A stretch of 64,000 nucleotides of DNA from Cryptomeria japonica (lineage: Eukaryota; Streptophyta; Pinopsida; Cupressales; Cupressaceae), in NCBI RefSeq assembly GCF_030272615.1, contig NC_081415.1, forward strand, positions 422,185,757-422,249,756, in the 5' to 3' direction. The position numbers and the translations under genes are program-made. Under the pieces are notes generated by a model. That model had not been told where the DNA came from. It was given only the letters and a program-made list of their open reading frames with translations, and ran no database searches. Positions 1-10,644 of the stretch are shown piece by piece (position 1 is the first letter of the stretch; every line of letters begins with the position of its first letter).

Positions 1-3
1 AAA

Positions 4-799
4 TTTCGCTCCTGACCCTTCCAAAGGGTCGAGAGCGAAATCCTTAGAAAGGCCTAATTTGTCATCAAAAGGCATTGAGTTGACATCACCTTGAAGGCAA
101 ATGGACTTGATTAAGGTGAAGGAAGGACCCAAAGGCCAAGTCTAAGAACAAAGTTGAAATTAATGTTAGGAATTTGACCAAAAAAGCAAATTTTACTCAT
201 GACCCTTCCAAAGGGGTCTAGAGCGAAATTCCTTATAGGTCCTGTCCTTCAAAGGGTACCTAAGCGAAATGGTTAAGATGCACTTTTGATCCAACATTTT
301 GGGCTAGATGCCTCCTTAAGGTGATTTGTTGACGTGTCCTAAGGTGAGAACAATGTGATTGAGGGAGGAGTTTGAGTGTTTGGAAGGTATCTAAGGTTAA
401 TTCTTCAATTTCGCTCCTGACCCTTCCAAAGGGTCTAGAGCGAATTCCCTTATATCTCCCTTCTTTGTCTTAATTTGCCTCATAAACCTTGTCCTTATGG
501 CGTAGTTGAGAGAGTATTGAGGTGTGAAACAAAGTGAAGTGATGAAAAGTAAGGAATTTGAGCCTACAATGCAAATTTCGCTCCTGACCCTTCCAAAGGG
601 TCCAGAGCGAAATTCCTAGCAAGACTCTCTATTTTGCCTAATGTACTAAATTAACCTTGTTTTGATGGCGAATTGACTTGATTATGGTAAGAGAAGATTT
701 GATAAGTCAAGTTTGAGGTGAGTTGAGAGGAAAAGAAGTGTGATTTGAGCCTACAATGCAAATTTCGCTCTTGACCCTTCCAAAGGGTTCAGAGCGAAA
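4..799. repeat. Array of hairpin-bearing repeats, part 1
   Basis: Copies of a near-palindromic ~37-bp core (TTTCGCTC, GACCCTT, short centre, AAGGGTC, GAGCGAAA) occur at about 4-40, 192-229 (diverged), 241-269 (partial), 409-446, 576-612 and 763-799. Spacing is mostly 167-188 bp. Some flanking sequence repeats too: 'GCCTACAATGCAAA' precedes the copies at 576 and 763. Each core could fold into a hairpin with two stems. The array resumes at 2415, so the LTR element at 838-2320 interrupts it. It may be part of a long LTR or a satellite-like tandem family; I cannot tell which. Confidence 0.75.
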
Positions 800-837
800 T
801 TTCTTAAAACATTATTTTTCTCCTTGTTCAAACCAGG

Positions 838-1029
838 CGCTTTGGTAACATAAATAGACCCTTCTCCCTTAAAATTGAAGTAGTAGCAGGGTCTGATATC
901 TATATTAAAAACTATGAATAATAAAATTAATCATCTAATGAGGAAAATAAATAAGAACTTGTTAATAACTAATTGAAGAATATCAATCAACTTTAGTATA
1001 TTGAAATAGATTAAGTAAGGGACATTACA
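838..1029 (+). repeat. Left LTR fragment (3' ~190 bp)
   Basis: It matches 2132-2320 with scattered substitutions and ends in GGGACATTACA, directly before the primer-binding site. Upstream sequence is hairpin array, so the first ~860 bp of this LTR are missing. Confidence 0.75.
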
Positions 1030-1031
1030 AA

Positions 1032-1044
1032 TGGTATCAAAGCT
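1032..1044 (+). other. Primer-binding site, tRNA-iMet type
   Basis: TGGTATCAAAGCT lies two bases after the LTR terminus. It matches the complement of the plant initiator tRNA-Met 3' end (TGGTATCAGAGC) with one change. Minus-strand cDNA synthesis would be primed here. Confidence 0.8.
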
Positions 1045-1253
1045 ATGATTTTGCCATCCTATAGGGTAAAGATGAATCAATGAACCATTCTACTTAATAA
1101 GAAGAAATCTAACAATACGTGTATTCACGTGTATGCTCCGTGTTTGCATATATCCATTTGTATGCTTCGTGTATGCTCTGTGTTTTTTATTCATATTGGT
1201 GGATGACTTAGTTTGAGAAAATTAAAATTTACATTGCTTGAGGACAAGCAAAT

Positions 1254-1268
1254 TTGGGAAGGGCGGAC
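1254..1268 (+). other. Polypurine tract
   Basis: TTGGGAAGGGCGGAC lies immediately upstream of the TGTAATGTCCC start of the right LTR. This is the expected place for plus-strand priming. Confidence 0.65.
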
Positions 1269-2320
1269 TGTAATGTCCCTACTTTGAAATATAATTTAAT
1301 AATAAATAATAATAAAATTAAAATACACGAGTAAATATAAAAAAAATAAAAAAAATATAAAAGAATATAATCAAAATATGATTAAAGTTAATGAAAGGTC
1401 AAAAGGCATGAAATGATAAGTTGTGACTTACTCTAACGTGAGATATAAAAGGGAGAAGAGAAATTCATTTGAGGGGGGGGAGAATTTGAAAAATGAGAAG
1501 TGCACATCTGATTTAAATAAGAATTGCAGACCTGATTATGAAAGGTTATGTCCCTTTCAAAGGGCAGAAATAATGAAGAGCTGCACTCTTTCAAAAGGTG
1601 CTAATGGTGAAAGGGTGCGTCTCTTGCCAAAGGGCATGCATGATGAAGAGGTGTGACCTCTCCCTCATATTGAGAGATATAAAGGAAAGGAATCAAAGCA
1701 TCCAATAGCATCACCATTGATCAGATCAGATCAGAATTGTTATCAAGTTATAGGCAGTAACATCCTTGTTCTTGGTGGTATGCATGGGGATGTGCTTAAT
1801 ATGTATGCTTAGTATATGAAGCCTGATAAAGTTGTTATGCAGAATCTAGTAATAATATTGTTATAAACTGCAATATGTATGACAGTCATACTTAATATCA
1901 TATATATTCATAATACATGAGAATTTAGTGTACTTATGGTCTAAATCATGTTAGTACTGTCAGTATGTAAGAAGACGGGGATGAGATGTTCCAAAGAGGG
2001 GCAGTCTAAATCCAAGAATAGGTTAAGTCCCAAGATAGGGTGGGGATCAGCGACCCATAAGCCTTGAGGGTATAGACCCAAGATAGGTAAGGGCTTGGAT
2101 CTGTAAACTTTGAGGGAACCTATAGTATTTGGTCTCTAAGCGCTTTGGTAACATACGTAAACCTTTCTCCCTTAAAACTGAAGTAGTAGTAGGGTCTAAT
2201 ATCTATATTAATAATGATATTAATCATTTAATGAGGAAAATAGATAAGCACCTACTAATAACTTACTGAAGAAAATCTATCAATTTTATTATATTTAAAG
2301 ATTAGGTAGGGGACATTACA
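1269..2320 (+). repeat. Right LTR (~1,052 bp)
   Basis: It starts TGTAATGTCCC and ends GGGACATTACA, so the termini are an 11-bp inverted repeat with TG...CA ends. A TATA-like GAGATATAAAGG at about 1673 probably marks the U3 promoter. A short internal ORF here (1423-1656) has no recognisable domain and I do not call it. A diverged relative of this LTR lies on the minus strand around 19.9-20.6 kb. Confidence 0.75.
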
Positions 2321-2414
2321 GTTCCTAGGACATGGTTGAGGGAGGATGGATATATACTTGCCTTAGGAACCGAATGGAAGTGAAGGCAATGATGGATTTG
2401 AGGGTAAAAGACAA

Positions 2415-2740
2415 AATCTCTCCTAACCCTTCCAAAGGGTCCTAAGCGAAATTTCCTAAAAACTATATTTTGCTCGTTGTTGAGATCAAGATCTTGATTC
2501 CTAAGGCACTATTGGGAGAGAATTGATATATTCTTGCCTTGAGAAGAGATTTGAGGCAAAGAGATGATGAAATTTGAGCTAAATTACAAATTTCGCTCCT
2601 GACCCTTCCAAAGGGTCTAGAGCGAATTTTCTTGAAACCTCTTTTGCTCCCATTTGAGTGAGTTGTGGTCACAAAATGTTAAGAATTTGTCCAAAAATGT
2701 CAATTTCGCTCCTGACCCTTCCAGAGGGTCCAGAGCGAAT
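2415..2740. repeat. Array of hairpin-bearing repeats, part 2
   Basis: Three more hairpin cores lie at about 2415-2453, 2591-2627 and 2704-2740, the same type as at 4-799. A degenerate half-copy (CTGTCCTTCTAGAGGGTCC) follows at about 2757. Confidence 0.7.
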
Positions 2741-4796
2741 TTCTTTATTGGGCCTGTCCTTCTAGAGGGTCCAACGTGATATTGATTCTAATGCCTTCCT
2801 GTTGATGATTTAAGATAAGAAATGCTATGTTAGAATGAATATGTTATGTATACTTAATCATCTTTTGTTTGTTTTGTAGATCAACAAAATCAAGATGAAG
2901 GAAGAACAGACAAGGAGGACCTATTCAAGTTTCATCATCACTAAGGACGCTTTGGATGCATGAGAAGGTTCTCAAGGTGCTACTAAATTGAAGGACTTTG
3001 AATGATCAACAATTGCAAGCAATGTGCCAGAACTATCCTCAAAGAGATCACAGGATGACAGAGAAGAAGGATCTTGTAAACATTTCAAGGCAAGATGGGC
3101 TACTAGAGAAGGAGTGACTTGACCGTGAAGAGACCTCATCAAACACAGGAGGGTCAAGGAGAGGTACGTCATCCATCAAGTACATCAAGGACAAAAGAAG
3201 ATCAACCAAAGTCAGTGCAAGGGTACGTTAAAGAAGCAGATAGTTTCAGAAGAGTTAATCAAAGTTAGCTTTTCAGCATCACCAAATTGAGTATCAAAAG
3301 AGATATGAGCAGGTACCAGACAAGGTGGCGTCCCAGTCACTATTCCTTCAGTCAGATAGCTCCACCTCAGCATGTCCAGATTCAATGTACTTGACTCGCC
3401 AGTGATGGCACAAACTTCGAGACACCTACCCCTGTTTCTTATTGGTTCTCAAATTTTGAATGTAATTTTTTCATTGGTTAAAGGAGTTTGTTGTAACAAA
3501 CCCTAATTAGGGTTTTCATCTTGTAATCCTAGTCATTGATTGTAAATCAATTAGAGCCATTGAATTGTAAAGAGCTCCCTATATTAAGCTCTAGCTCTTC
3601 ATTTGTAAAGGTTAATAGTGGGTTAATAGTTAAGAGTTAGCTAATAAGAGTTAGTGAATAGTCAGTAAAATAGAATAGCAAATAGAATAGCAATAGAGTA
3701 GATTAGGAAGAGAACGCAATAAATTGTTGCCTTGATTGTAAATGAACTCCATTTTCATTGAAGCTATGGTGAAGGATGTTGTTTCTTAGCAATACGCATG
3801 GTCTCTTGTTGAATCTTCATTTTAGATGGTAAATAATTAGATTGAATGAAGGAAGCTATTGAATGCACTCGCGTGGAATCCACCTAGTCCAAACCACTAG
3901 CCTTTTGTTCATTGTAAGTGTGCCCTGCGTGGTCAACTGGCATAGAACGAGCTTAATCTCAAGTTGTTACACGCCCATTGTTCATGCATTATCTTGAATG
4001 GTGATCAGTGTTTGATGGTGAACGATTTGAACATATTCGAAGCATCCCTTAGAAGATCGCACTGAGTTGGTGTTGAATTATTCAACCTGATGGTGAGACC
4101 CAACCCAGTAGGACTCCACCTAGTTGTTCATCCATCTTCTCGCATTCTAGGTCTTAGAGTAGACTTTTTGAGCCCTTCATCTTTTGCTATTTCTTTATTA
4201 TCCCGGTAAGTAGATAGGACTTGAGTTCCAACAAATCAAACGCTCAGGCATTCGAATGTAAGTCCCCTTGAGATTCCAGCAAAATCACATCACACCAACA
4301 GAGCTTATCCACACGTAGAGAACCTACATATAAGAACCTTGGAGTTGCCTTGATTGATCCTTAGGTGAAATCTTCAGCATTCAGGGAAACTTTGTTCAAG
4401 AGAGGATAAGATACCTTGGTATTTTATTTTGTGTTCGCATGTGCATAAAAAACACATCAACACAACCTAACTTGAATTGGAATCTTTGAGAAAGTTTGAG
4501 TGAAGGGGTTAAATGTAGGATACGAAGATTTCATACCAAGAGAAGCTTTGCTCCAAAACCAATAACCACAAATGCTATAGAAAACCTTGTGCACACGAGT
4601 AAATGATTAAATCATCAAGGAGGAAGGGTTTCCGCATCTTAGAAATCTCAAAGTGCAAATTTGCATAATGAGGCCACAACTTGTGTAATCTACAAATTAG
4701 CTCTATTTAGAAAACTGCTCTTCTTTTTAAACTTTTGGCCCCATCCAAGTAGGGAAACCCTATTAGATTAATCAATCACATTCAAACCCTTAACAT
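2741..4796 (+). other. Non-coding LTR-like stretch
   Basis: No credible coding region. The sequence has promoter/leader character on the plus strand: a perfect telo-box palindrome AAACCCTAATTAGGGTTT at 3498-3515 and a TATA-like CTATATTAAG at 3579-3588, followed by many TAGTTAAGAGTTAG-type short repeats. I infer LTR or untranslated retroelement sequence, perhaps continuous with the hairpin array, but I could not find both ends. Confidence 0.4.
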
Positions 4797-5456
4797 TGTA
4801 ATTTTTGTGCCCTAGATTAGTAATCAGAATTATATCCTATAATTATGCCCTAGTTTGTAATTAGATTTGTAACATTTTAGTAAATCATAATTCAGTAAAC
4901 TCAGAAATAGAGGAAGTAAACAAGAGACAAACACAAATGCCCTGGGAAAACCTCCAAGGAGGAAAAACCCAACATTAAAGACCCACAGGTCAGATTATAT
5001 ATTCTCCCTTAACAACACAAGTACAATACTTAGCTTCCTTGACAAATCTGAATCCTTCTTGTATGACAGATCTGCACTTCTAAGCTCTTCAAGTCTGCAC
5101 CAAAGATTGCCTTTGTCCTCTAGAACAAGTTCGCATAAGTCCAGACAATTTCGCACCCTCCTAGTGTAAGTTCGCACTTTTCATGCAGAGCTGATTCGCT
5201 TAATACTTGATGATATTGTCTTTGCAAAGTATCTTTATTTATATGCGTCTTAACCTTTATTGTTGCAAGTCGGCCTCCTTTCTTTTTGGTGCCAATATTG
5301 TTATTGTGGCGTGGGGTTTTAGGATGGCGTGCAAGCATAGGGCTGGGCTTTATCTTGGGGGCACGTTACCCTTTAGGATAGGGCCCAGTCCTAAATGGGT
5401 TCGGATGTTGCCTTAAGGCAATCCGAACCCATATATTAACCTAGTTACAAACAACA
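4797..5456 (-). repeat. copia A 3' LTR
   Basis: It pairs with 10645-11304. In the minus sense it begins TGTTGTTTGTAAC, directly after the purine tract AGATAAGAGGAAG (5457-5469 on the plus strand as its complement). It carries small divergent ORFs that are not genes. Confidence 0.92.
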
Positions 5457-5505
5457 CTTCCTCTTATCTAGGGAAGAAGAGAATACATAATCTGAACCTT
5501 TAGAG

Positions 5506-5712
5506 TTCCATCTAGCACACAAGCATAGAATGGATCTAGCACACAAGCATAGAATTACATCTTCCACCTAGCACACAAGCATAGGATGGTTCTAGCACAC
5601 AAGCATAGAAAGTGTAATACACAAGTGGGTCTTTACATAATTACAATTATCCATCTAGTACGCAAGCATAGATTGGACACAATTCATTCTTGCACACAAG
5701 CAAAGAATGATA
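5506..5712. repeat. Minisatellite in the 3' untranslated region of copia A
   Basis: About six imperfect copies of a 20-25-bp unit based on TAGCACACAAGCATAGAA occur at about 5513, 5538, 5569, 5592, 5657 and 5692. They lie between the RNase H stop and the 3' LTR of copia A. Confidence 0.75.
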
Positions 5713-5753
5713 CAAAGTATTGCAGATAGAGTCACTGAGATTGGAGCTCCCTC

Positions 5754-6485
5754 TCAATCAGGGTTCCGTTTTCCACAACACCAAGTTTGTCTCTGGAGGA
5801 TGTCCGCAATCTGTTCATTCGTGCTAATGTGCTTTAGATGAATGGCGCCTCTTTGCACCATGTCCCGAATGAAATGATAGTGTGTTTCCACATGTTTGGA
5901 CCGGTCATGAAATACGGGATTTACTGACATCTTTATATAGCTTTGATTATCACAATGAATGGTGGTAGGACCACTAGCTTGACCAAATAATCCAACAAGG
6001 AGCTTGCGAAGCCACACTGCTTCTCTGGATGCAACAGATGCGGCAATGTACTTGGCTTCTGCAGTGCTTAATGCTACCGAAGATTGCTTTCTACATGCCC
6101 AAAAGATCATTGTAGAGCCCAAGTTGAAGCAGATACCTGAAGTACTTTTCCTGTCCTTGACACTTCCTGCCCAATCTGAATCTGAGTAGCCTTCCAAGAG
6201 GATTGAGATATTAAGTGAATACTTCAGCCCATAACCAATAGTGCCACGCAGGTATCTTAGAATGTGCTTGGCAGCAACCAAGTGAACAAGTTTAGGCAAG
6301 CTCATGAACCGACTGAGGGCATTCACAACATAATAGATATCTGACCTAGTATTGACTAGGTACATCAAGGAACCAATCAACTGCCTGTACTCAGATGGAT
6401 CTGCAAAATCAGAGTTAGCTGCAGAAACACTTAACTTCTTTAAGTTAGATTCCATAGGAGTATGCATAGGTTTACAATCCATCAT
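5754..6485 (-). pseudogene. copia A RNase H and RT C-terminus
   Basis: A 243-codon open stretch holds the end of the copia RT 'connection' (YRQLIGSLMYL, LSRFM) and the RNase H domain. Visible motifs are DSDWAG (first acidic residue), STAEAKYIA (Glu) and HCDNQS (Asp); the end has EQIADIL. In the RNase H core the catalytic acidic residues look intact. The upstream part of the frame is cut off by the inserted solo LTR at 6491-7333. The C-terminus (TWCCGKRNPD) departs from the usual family ending. Confidence 0.9.
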
Positions 6486-6490
6486 TCTAA

Positions 6491-7333
6491 TGTTGATATT
6501 AATTAGGGAAAGGGCAGATTCAAATTGCTTTAGGCAACATTGGAATCCGCCTGGCCCCTCTTCCCCCTAACGTGGCCCTATCCCCCACGCTATGACAAAC
6601 AAACACTCAACGCACTATCCAATAGGGCCGACCCTATTAACAAGGCAGATAAAGGAAATAATTAAAAGTTTAATTATTTAAAAGGCCGACCTAGTTGAGG
6701 AGTTCGCTCCATATAAATAAGAGATCAAGATTCATTTGTAAATCAATTAATTTCATTTGCTTCTTCATGCGAAACCTATATGCCTAAAGCGATCTCCAAG
6801 AAGTCATAAGAGATCTGCACTTAAAACAATATGCATAGTGAAGGTGGTGCGAAATACATGATAGCTACAACAACATACATAGAAGAAGGTGCGAAATCAT
6901 GACAGCAACAGCAACAGCAACATACTTCTGCCATTAGAAGAAGGTGCGAAATCCATCAAAAGGAATTAGTTAACTCCAAAAGGTCTGCAATTTAGGTTAA
7001 GACAACCTCATCATCCATCAAGTAAATGTTGAAGGCAGCCACCGTGATCTACCATACCTGCAGTGACAGCAAAATCTGAACCTACAAAAGCACATGAGAT
7101 AAGTGTTGTATTGTTTGCATAACTATAATCCATAATCAGATCTGAGGATCTTTTTTGGCTGGGTTTTTCCTCCTAGGAGGTTTTCCCAGGGCAATTGTGT
7201 CTTGTCTCTATTTTCTTATTTTCCTTGCTGTGTTAAATCTGAAACTATAAATCTCTAAATCTAAATGAATCTAATTAGTAAGTAAATTCTGATTTTCTGA
7301 GTCTTAGTTAATCTGAAAGTGCTAAAATTAATA
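6491..7333 (+). mobile_element. Solo LTR inserted in copia A pol
   Basis: 843 bp begin TGTTGATATTAATT and end AATTAATA, flanked by the 5-bp duplication TCTAA (6486-6490 and 7334-7338). The coding sequence on both sides is contiguous copia pol in the same frame once the insert and one TCTAA are discounted. A TATA box (ATATAAATAA, 6711-6720) shows plus orientation. The block at 7163-7208, with palindrome CCTCCTAGGAGG, matches the reverse complement of copia A LTR sequence near 4938-4972, so this is a related LTR family in the opposite orientation. The 3' end reads TA rather than CA, so the exact terminus is uncertain by a base or two. Confidence 0.82.
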
Positions 7334-8131
7334 TCTAAATCTTTTCAAAATATCAATAGTATATTTTCCTTGACTTAGAAAAATTTCATTGGATTTTTGC
7401 CATACTTCTGACCCTAGGAAGTAATGCATTAGACCTAAATCCTTCATTTCAAATTCTGAGGCTAATTCCTTCTTACATCTTATGATTAATTTATTTTCAC
7501 CAGTGAGAAATAAATCATCCACATACAAAACTAAGATAAGCATCTCATCATTATAAACTTTGAAGTAAATGTTAGCATCAGCATCATTCTTGCAAAAACC
7601 TAAGCTTAGTAAGTACTTATCAATTCTTTCATACCAAGCACGAGGAGCCTGTTTGAGTCCATATAAAGCTTTCTTCAACTAGCAAACATGAGAATTTTTT
7701 TTATGGATTACATAACCTTCTGGTTGCTCAATATAGACTTCCTCCTCAATGACACCATTGAGGAAGGCTGTCTTAACGTCCATTTGATGCAGCTCCCAAC
7801 CTTTGGCTGCAACAATAGCTGTTATAGATCTAATAGAAGTATATCTAGCAATAGGGGCAAAAGTTTCTTCATAATCTATTCCTTCCTTTTGAGAAAAACC
7901 ACGAGCTACAAACCTAGCTTTATATTTTTCAATACTACCATTAGCATTATGTTTAATTTTAAACAACCATTTAGAGGAAACAACAGACTTACCTTTGGGT
8001 CTGGGTACAATGTCCCAGACATCATTCTTGATGATAGACCCATACTCTTCATCCATGGCTAATTTCCAAGCATGATGGGACATAGCTTCTTCGACATTGT
8101 GAGGTTCAGACTCAATGATATTACACATCAC
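7334..8131 (-). pseudogene. copia A reverse transcriptase
   Basis: RVT_2-type RT in two open pieces (7679-8131 and 7334-7678). The N-terminal piece has WDIVPRPKGK, SSKWLFKIK, YKARFVARGFSQ and QMDVKTAFLNG (catalytic Asp). The second has ALYGLKQAPRAWYE and YVDD (about 7510-7521). All three catalytic aspartates are present. One in-frame TAG near 7679 separates the pieces, and the 3' end is cut by the solo LTR. Confidence 0.92.
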
Positions 8132-8725
8132 AGAAATGTAGTTGGCGTGATTTTGGGATCTCTTGCTATCTCTAAAGGTTCCTCTGGGAGCAGCAAATCC
8201 TTCAGCATCTTGAATCGTGTTTCTAACTCAAAGTGGTCTCTTCTTGTAGATCACAATATCCTGAGGTATATCGGTAGAGTGCATAGGTTCTGTTGGGTCA
8301 TTCTAAACTTCCTGATCCAGAAGGTCAGTAGACTCCTCCTGTATCTCAGGGTTAGCATCAACTATTGAATCTTGATTTTCAATCACCCTATCATTATTGT
8401 TGGATGATGAACCTTTAGATCTTTTGAAAGCAATATCTTCTTCAAAAGTTACATCTCTACTTACCTCAACATACCTTTGACCTGAAATGTAGATCCTGAA
8501 GGCTTTGGAAGATTCGTTGTATCCCACTAAGATGCCTTTCTTTCCAGATGGATCCAACTGGGTTCATTTTTCTTTAGGCACATGAACATACACCGGGCTC
8601 CCGAATATCCTTAGGTGGCTGATGTTAGGTTTGATTCCTGTAAAGGCTTCTTCAGGAGTCACATCCTTTAGGGCGCGATGAGGACATCTATTCTGAATAT
8701 AGACTGTTGTTTTGGATGCTTCTGC
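8132..8725 (-). pseudogene. copia A integrase C-terminus and linker to RT
   Basis: An 84-codon piece (8303-8557) begins with a GKKGILVGY motif typical of the copia integrase C-terminal (GKGK-like) region, then continues into the low-complexity linker before RT (KGSSSNNND, IQEESTDLLD). Flanking bases 8558-8725 read as the end of the integrase core in other frames (AYTVYVH- and GFTGIKPN-like), so frameshifts or stops have accumulated here. Confidence 0.75.
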
Positions 8726-9601
8726 TCATAGAAAAGGTTGCAGGTTTTGATCATGGATCATGGCTCTTGCAGCTTCAACAATAGTCCCGTTCTTTCTTTC
8801 AACAACTCCATTTTGCTGAGGATTGTAGGGAACACAGAACTCCCTCTTAATTCCCACTTTAACACAAAAGTCATAGAAACTACCTAAGGTGTATTCACCT
8901 CCATTGTTAGACCTCAAACATTTAATTCGATTTCCTGTAGTATTTTCAACTAAGGCTTTGAATTCTTTAAATCTGTTTAGGACTTCTTCAGACTCTTTAG
9001 ATTTAAGAAAGTAGATCCATGTTTTCTTAGAGAAATCATCTATGAAGATAATATAATATAGGAAACCGCTAGGAGATGCTATAGACATATGACCACATAA
9101 ATCTGAATGAATAAGTTCTAACTTTTCTTTAGCCCTACTATCGCTTTTATTGAAAGGATTCTTTACATTCTTACCCATTGCACAACCTTTACAAGCATCA
9201 TCATGAGATAAACTGAGTTTAGGCATACCTTTAACCATTTTACGGAGAGTGGGAAGAGCTTGAAAGTGTAGATGTCTAAGTCTTCTATGCCCGCTCGCAT
9301 GATTCAGGGGCCTTAGAATGAGAGCTTGAATTGGATTAGCTGCAAGCTTATATAAATTATCACATCTATTTCCAATAATACGAGCAGTTTTGAAATTAGA
9401 TTTCTTAGACCAAGCGAGTACTTTCCCTTCAGAAAATGCTATTTGCAAACCCTTATCTTCTAAGGCAGAAATGGAAATACAGTTTCTTTTAATACCAGGT
9501 ACAAAGAGAATATCACAGAGTTGTACGGAAATACCAGAATCTAGTTTTAAAGAGGTACCAGAACCTTTTACCGAGTATCGAGCATCATCACCGATTACCA
9601 C
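8726..9601 (-). pseudogene. copia A GAG-pre-integrase and integrase core
   Basis: A 291-codon open stretch contains the region after the protease, the zinc-binding HHCC part (GHRRLRHLHF, then CKGCAMGK) and the DDE core. The first Asp lies in HSDLCG (about 9095-9112) and the Glu in GVVERKN (about 8795). The second catalytic Asp, normally in RSDNGGEY, is Asn here (RSNNGGEY, 8903-8908), which should abolish strand transfer. The usual Gly in the RLGHL motif is Arg. Confidence 0.9.
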
Positions 9602-10003
9602 ATGAAGGTTGGTGTCCTTTTCAATTAGATTTGAGAGATGCTCATGAAAACCTAAGATGTGTCTGGAGGCACCACTGTCAAGTATCCATGTATCACTGTT
9701 CGTAGGAACATTGCTGGATAAAGCAGAGATAAGAAGATAATCTTCACTTTGTTCGACAACTTCATTTAAATTGACTTCCCTTTCCTTTGGATCATTCTGA
9801 CAATCTCTGGCATAGTGACCATACTTATCACATCTGAAGCAACGAATGTGAGAGGAATCTCTTGACTTCTTCCTTGGATCATAGGAGGAGGATCTAAAAT
9901 CTTTGCTTCTCTTTTCTTTCTTCCAATGTCCACCTTTCCTAGATTTAACTAAGAGAACATGATTATCTTTGTGAGAGTTCTTGAGTTTTCCTCTTACCTC
10001 AAT
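9602..10003 (-). pseudogene. copia A zinc knuckle and protease
   Basis: Reading the minus strand, a CX2CX4HX4C knuckle (CFRCDKYGHYARDC) lies at about 9800-9842. An aspartic protease active site, DSGASRHIL, follows at about 9670-9700. Gag upstream ends at a TGA near 10003, and the protease region has no long ATG-initiated ORF of its own. Confidence 0.82.
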
Positions 10004-10597
10004 TCAAGATTCCTCTTTGATGCAATCAGATTGAAGACGCTCAAAGTTGGGACGATCGGCTCTTCCAACAATGCTACGAATGAATGGTTCCCTTTCATCA
10101 GGTAGACCATTTAATGCAATCATAACAAGATCTTTATCCGAGATTTTGCAATCAAGAGTACTTAGCTTGTCCTTTAGTTCATTGATCTTCATGAAGTAGG
10201 CTATGATTGAGTCTTCTTCTTTCATTTTCATGTGAAGAAGCTGCTGTCTTAGAGCAAGAGCCCTGCTGAGGTTGTTGACTTCATACATCCCTTCCAAGTG
10301 TTTGATCATTTCCCTGGCAGACACAAACTTTGATATGACAGTGACAAGATGATTCTTGACGGACTCAATTATGATCTTCCTAGCCTTGAGGGAATCTTTC
10401 TTGAACTGTTTCAGCTCTTCAGCATCTTCTGGAGGAGACAACCTTTCTTCTTCTACAAATTTCAGCAGATCATTCTCTTCAAGGATCAATAGAATACGGA
10501 CTTTCCAAGCAGCAAAATCAAGGGCTCCATCAAGTCTATCTTCAGCCCTCAAACTTGACATTTTAATCTGAAAACAAACAACAGCTATATGCAACAA
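10004..10597 (-). pseudogene. copia A gag (UBN2-type)
   Basis: 197 codons. The likely natural start is the Met in KMSSLRAEDRLDG; the first 12 codons belong to the leader. Family features are LDFAAWKVRILLILEEN near the N-terminus, the YEVNNLSRALALRQQLLHMKM helix region and a DLVMIALNGLPDE segment, all typical of the plant copia capsid. The leader is ~35 bp from the primer site. The frame closes at a stop before the zinc knuckle. Confidence 0.9.
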
Positions 10598-10632
10598 ATG
10601 ATTTACTAAAATCAGAAGTTAGTGACACCTTA

Positions 10633-10644
10633 GCTCTGATACCA
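10633..10644 (-). other. copia A primer-binding site, tRNA-iMet
   Basis: The minus strand reads TGGTATCAGAGC, an exact match to the complement of the plant initiator tRNA-Met 3' end. It abuts the LTR terminus at 10645 with no gap. Confidence 0.95.

Larger units (their letters stand above)
838..2320 (+). mobile_element. Short non-autonomous LTR retrotransposon, 5'-truncated
   Basis: A partial left LTR (838-1029) matches the last ~190 bp of the right LTR (1269-2320). Both begin their shared part with GCGCTTTGGTAACAT and end in GGACATTACA. Between them are only 239 bp, with a primer-binding site at one end and a purine tract at the other, and no coding capacity. This is the layout of a TRIM/LARD-like non-autonomous element or a large internal deletion. 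The left LTR lacks its first ~860 bp, so no target-site duplication can be checked. Confidence 0.75.

Noticed and set aside
1423-1656. 77-codon plus-strand frame in the small element's LTR
   Set aside because: It lies wholly in U3, consists partly of hairpin-like CTTTCAAAGGG repeats and shows no domain.
1-2760. CRISPR-like array, because short palindromic repeats recur at intervals
   Set aside because: Spacers are far too long (~130-150 bp), partly similar to one another, and the DNA is a plant nuclear genome.
5120-5416. Small frames in both orientations within the copia A LTR, repeated at 10843-11264
   Set aside because: They are duplicated because the LTR is, show no domain, and overlap on both strands.
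7688-8368. Plus-strand frames of 98-124 codons opposite copia A RT
   Set aside because: Shadows of the reverse transcriptase coding on the other strand; no independent features.
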